From: Caulobacter rhizosphaerae
GTDB taxonomy: Bacteria > Pseudomonadota > Alphaproteobacteria > Caulobacterales > Caulobacteraceae
DNA: 64,000 bases
Assembly (NCBI RefSeq): GCF_010977555.1
Contig: NZ_CP048815.1
Span: 434,001 to 498,000 of the forward strand
Direction: 5' to 3'
Position numbers and translations under genes: made by a program. Within the stretch, counting starts at the first letter, position 1, and every line of letters begins with the position of its first letter. Below the pieces are notes generated by a model. It saw only the letters and a program-made list of their open reading frames with translations. It was not told the origin of the DNA and did no database searches. Shown piece by piece: positions 62,235-64,000 of the stretch.

Positions 62235-63830
62235 GTGACGGAAAGGCCGATCAACGACATCCTGATCGTCGGCGGCGGCACGGCCGGCTGGATGACCGCC
62301 GCCTACCTGGCCCGGCGCCTGGGCTCGACCCGGCCGGACGGGGTGCGCATCACCCTGATCGAGTCCAGCGAGATCGGCATCATCGGGGTGGGCGAGGGCA
62401 CGTTCCCGACCATCCAGAACACCATGCGGACGCTCGGCGTCGACGAGGCGCGGTTCCTGCGCGAGGCGGGAGCCGCCTTCAAGCAGGGCATCAAGTTCGT
62501 CGACTGGAAGACCGCGCCCAGGGACGGGGTCCACAGCCATTACTACCACCCGTTCGCCCAGCCCCGGCTGCTGAACGGCGGCCTGGACCTGGCGCCCTAC
62601 TGGCTGATGGGCGAGGCGGGGGACATCCCGTTCTCCGACGCCGTCACCCTGCAGGACAAGGTCTGCGAGGCGATGCGCGGCCCCAAGCGGCGGGACGATC
62701 CGCAGTATGGCGGGCCGATGGCCTACGCCTACCATTTCGACGCGGGCAAGCTGGCGACTCTGCTGCGCGACGTCGGCAAGGCCACCGGGGTCCGGCACCT
62801 GCTGGGCAATGTGCTGGCGGTCAACAAGGCGGACGACGGCGCGATCGCCTCGGTGACGACGCGCGAGCACGGCGACCTGGTCGCCGACCTCTATGTCGAC
62901 TGCACCGGCTTTTCCGGCGCCCTGATCGGCGAGGCCATGGGCTCGGCCTGGATCGACAAGAGCGACACCCTGTTCGTCGACCGGGCCCTGGCCCTGCAGG
63001 TCCCCTACGACCGTCCCGATGCGCCGGTAGCGACGACCACGATCTCCACCGCCCACGAGGCCGGCTGGACCTGGGACATCGGCCTGCCCGACCGGCGCGG
63101 CACGGGCTATGTCTATTCCAGCCGCCACACCACCGACGATCGCGCTGAGCAGATTCTGCGCGGCTATGTCGGCCAGGCTGGCGACGGCCTGACGTCCCGC
63201 CTGCTGAAGCTGAAGGTCGGCCATCGCCAGGCGCACTGGATCAGGAACTGCGTCGCCGTCGGCCTGTCCGGCGGCTTCCTGGAGCCGTTGGAATCGACCG
63301 GCATCGTGTTGATCGAGGCCGCCGCCTACATGCTGGCCCGCAACCTGCCGCGCCGGGGCGGGATGGAGGCCGCCGCCCGCCAGTTCAACGCGGCCATGAC
63401 CGACCGCTACCTGCGGGCCATCGACTTCATCAAGCTGCACTATTGCCTGAGCCAGCGGACCGACAACCGCTTCTGGACCGACAACGCCGATCCGGCCTCG
63501 ATCCCCGAGACGCTGCGGGACCACTTGGCGATGTGGAAGTATCGACCGCCCAACGTGTTCGACTTCCCGAACCTGCACGAGAGCTTCAAGTACTTCAATT
63601 ATCAGTACATTCTGTACGGCATGGGCTTCGAGACCCGGGTAGACCCGGCCGCCCACGTCCATGGCGACCTGGCCCGGGCCGATTTCGCGCGGGTGCGGGA
63701 GGCGGGCCTGCGCGCCGCCGCCAGCCTACCCGACCATCGCGCCCTGCTGACCGAGATCCATGCCCACGGCTTCTCGACGGCGGCGCCCGGCCTGGCCACA
63801 GCCGAGGCCGGCGAGGCGCCCCGGCGGTGA
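62235..63830 (+). CDS. Flavin-dependent tryptophan-halogenase-like protein
   Basis: This 531-residue protein has the FADH2-binding motif GGGTAGWMTAAYLAR (residues 13-27) and the conserved Lys of halogenases (Lys83 in AAFKQGIKF). The halogenase signature WxWxIP reads WTWDIG (278-283) here, losing the Pro. Such proteins recur in carbohydrate TonB-receptor loci of Caulobacterales and other alphaproteobacteria, where a halogenation role is unproven. GTG start with GAGGGAGCC upstream; it is the sixth rightward-reading gene position of the GlcNAc locus and overlaps the next start by 3 nt. Confidence 0.87.
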   Translation: MTERPINDILIVGGGTAGWMTAAYLARRLGSTRPDGVRITLIESSEIGIIGVGEGTFPTIQNTMRTLGVDEARFLREAGAAFKQGIKFVDWKTAPRDGVHSHYYHPFAQPRLLNGGLDLAPYWLMGEAGDIPFSDAVTLQDKVCEAMRGPKRRDDPQYGGPMAYAYHFDAGKLATLLRDVGKATGVRHLLGNVLAVNKADDGAIASVTTREHGDLVADLYVDCTGFSGALIGEAMGSAWIDKSDTLFVDRALALQVPYDRPDAPVATTTISTAHEAGWTWDIGLPDRRGTGYVYSSRHTTDDRAEQILRGYVGQAGDGLTSRLLKLKVGHRQAHWIRNCVAVGLSGGFLEPLESTGIVLIEAAAYMLARNLPRRGGMEAAARQFNAAMTDRYLRAIDFIKLHYCLSQRTDNRFWTDNADPASIPETLRDHLAMWKYRPPNVFDFPNLHESFKYFNYQYILYGMGFETRVDPAAHVHGDLARADFARVREAGLRAAASLPDHRALLTEIHAHGFSTAAPGLATAEAGEAPRR

Positions 63831-64000
63831 GGGGGGCCGCCTTCGCGCCGGGTCCCGATCCCCGCTTCGAGGTGCTGCGGGTCGGCCGCGAGGGCCATCC
63901 GGTGCTGGTCGTCGACGGCCTGCTGACGGGCGCCGAAGGCCTGGTCGCGTTCGCGGCCGAGACGGCCAGGCTGGCGCCGGTCAGGGCCGCCGCCAACTTC
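63827..64000 (+). CDS. DUF6445-like protein, cut by the window end
   Basis: A GTG at 63827 overlaps the halogenase-like stop (63828-63830) and opens a frame to the window end, 58 codons. The readable part (PDPRFEVLRVGREGHPVLVVDGLL and so on) fits the N-terminus of DUF6445-type proteins, which accompany tryptophan-halogenase-like and SapC genes beside TonB-dependent receptors. Partial; the family is a tentative match by pattern. Confidence 0.6.
   Translation, partial: MRGAAFAPGPDPRFEVLRVGREGHPVLVVDGLLTGAEGLVAFAAETARLAPVRAAANF

Noticed and set aside
1..64000. CRISPR arrays, tRNA, rRNA, prophage or toxin-antitoxin genes
   Set aside because: No direct repeat/spacer periodicity, no tRNA cloverleaf with CCA-type acceptor and no phage or toxin signature was found on reading through. 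Small RNAs cannot be excluded by eye.

Overview
The window reads as a chromosomal segment of a Caulobacter-type alphaproteobacterium. The DNA is GC-rich with strongly GC-biased third positions. It carries the complete chemotaxis cluster order known from Caulobacter crescentus (mcpA-STAS-cheY-cheA-cheW-cheR-cheB-cheY-cheD-cheU-cheY-cheE), followed by a TonB-dependent receptor and the N-acetylglucosamine (GlcNAc) utilisation locus. Two large TonB-dependent receptors, a crotonyl-CoA carboxylase/reductase and many short intergenic palindromes fit the same group. The organism name is an inference from gene content and order; no rRNA or tRNA gene was seen.

Layout. 0-2.7 kb (minus): a polyamine pair, a PLP ornithine/lysine-type decarboxylase and a deoxyhypusine-synthase-like enzyme. 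2.9-8.2 kb (plus): a phosphorus-scavenging block, phnCDE, then an OprP-like porin and a PstS protein behind a near-perfect Pho box. 8.2-15.1 kb: mixed housekeeping and accessory genes (CBS/CorC membrane protein, GNAT, Rieske oxygenase, M20 peptidase, epimerase). 15.2-20.9 kb: an ABC-permease/M1-peptidase fusion converging on ccr, then an enoyl-CoA hydratase. 21.2-22.1 kb: four consecutive very small genes. 23-26.5 kb: a GH3 glycosidase with a PA14-like insert behind two palindromic operators, and a PhyH-type dioxygenase. 26.5-29.4 kb: a GT4 glycosyltransferase/metallophosphoesterase pair resembling the Agt/PlcP lipid-remodelling pair, divergent from a TetR regulator. 29.4-32.4 kb: palindromic repeats, an Lrp regulator, DUF6356, and an intact IS110-family element at the apex of a large inverted repeat. 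32.5-35.7 kb: amino-acid permease, acyl-CoA dehydrogenase and a secreted TonB-C-like protein.

36.1-45.9 kb is one tightly coupled chemotaxis operon with many 1-4 nt overlaps. The third CheY has lost its phosphoacceptor Asp and the STAS protein lacks the usual phosphorylatable Ser. 46.0-49.2 kb is a TonB-dependent receptor behind palindromic operators matching one of those in front of the GH3 gene.

49.3-64.0 kb is the GlcNAc locus. nagA, nagB-II and a GntR regulator run leftward. A TonB-dependent receptor, a GH20 hexosaminidase, an EIIA-HPr-EI fusion, an EIIC-EIIB-EIIB permease, a flavin halogenase-like protein and the start of a DUF6445-like protein run rightward. Together they describe chitin-oligosaccharide capture at the outer membrane, trimming by the hexosaminidase, phosphorylating uptake, deacetylation and deamination to fructose-6-phosphate.

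The less understood items are the IS110 noncoding end (possible bridge RNA), the degenerate CheY, the halogenase/DUF6445 tail of a sugar operon, the tandem EIIB, the ABC/M1 fusion without a linked ATPase, and the shared LacI-type operators.
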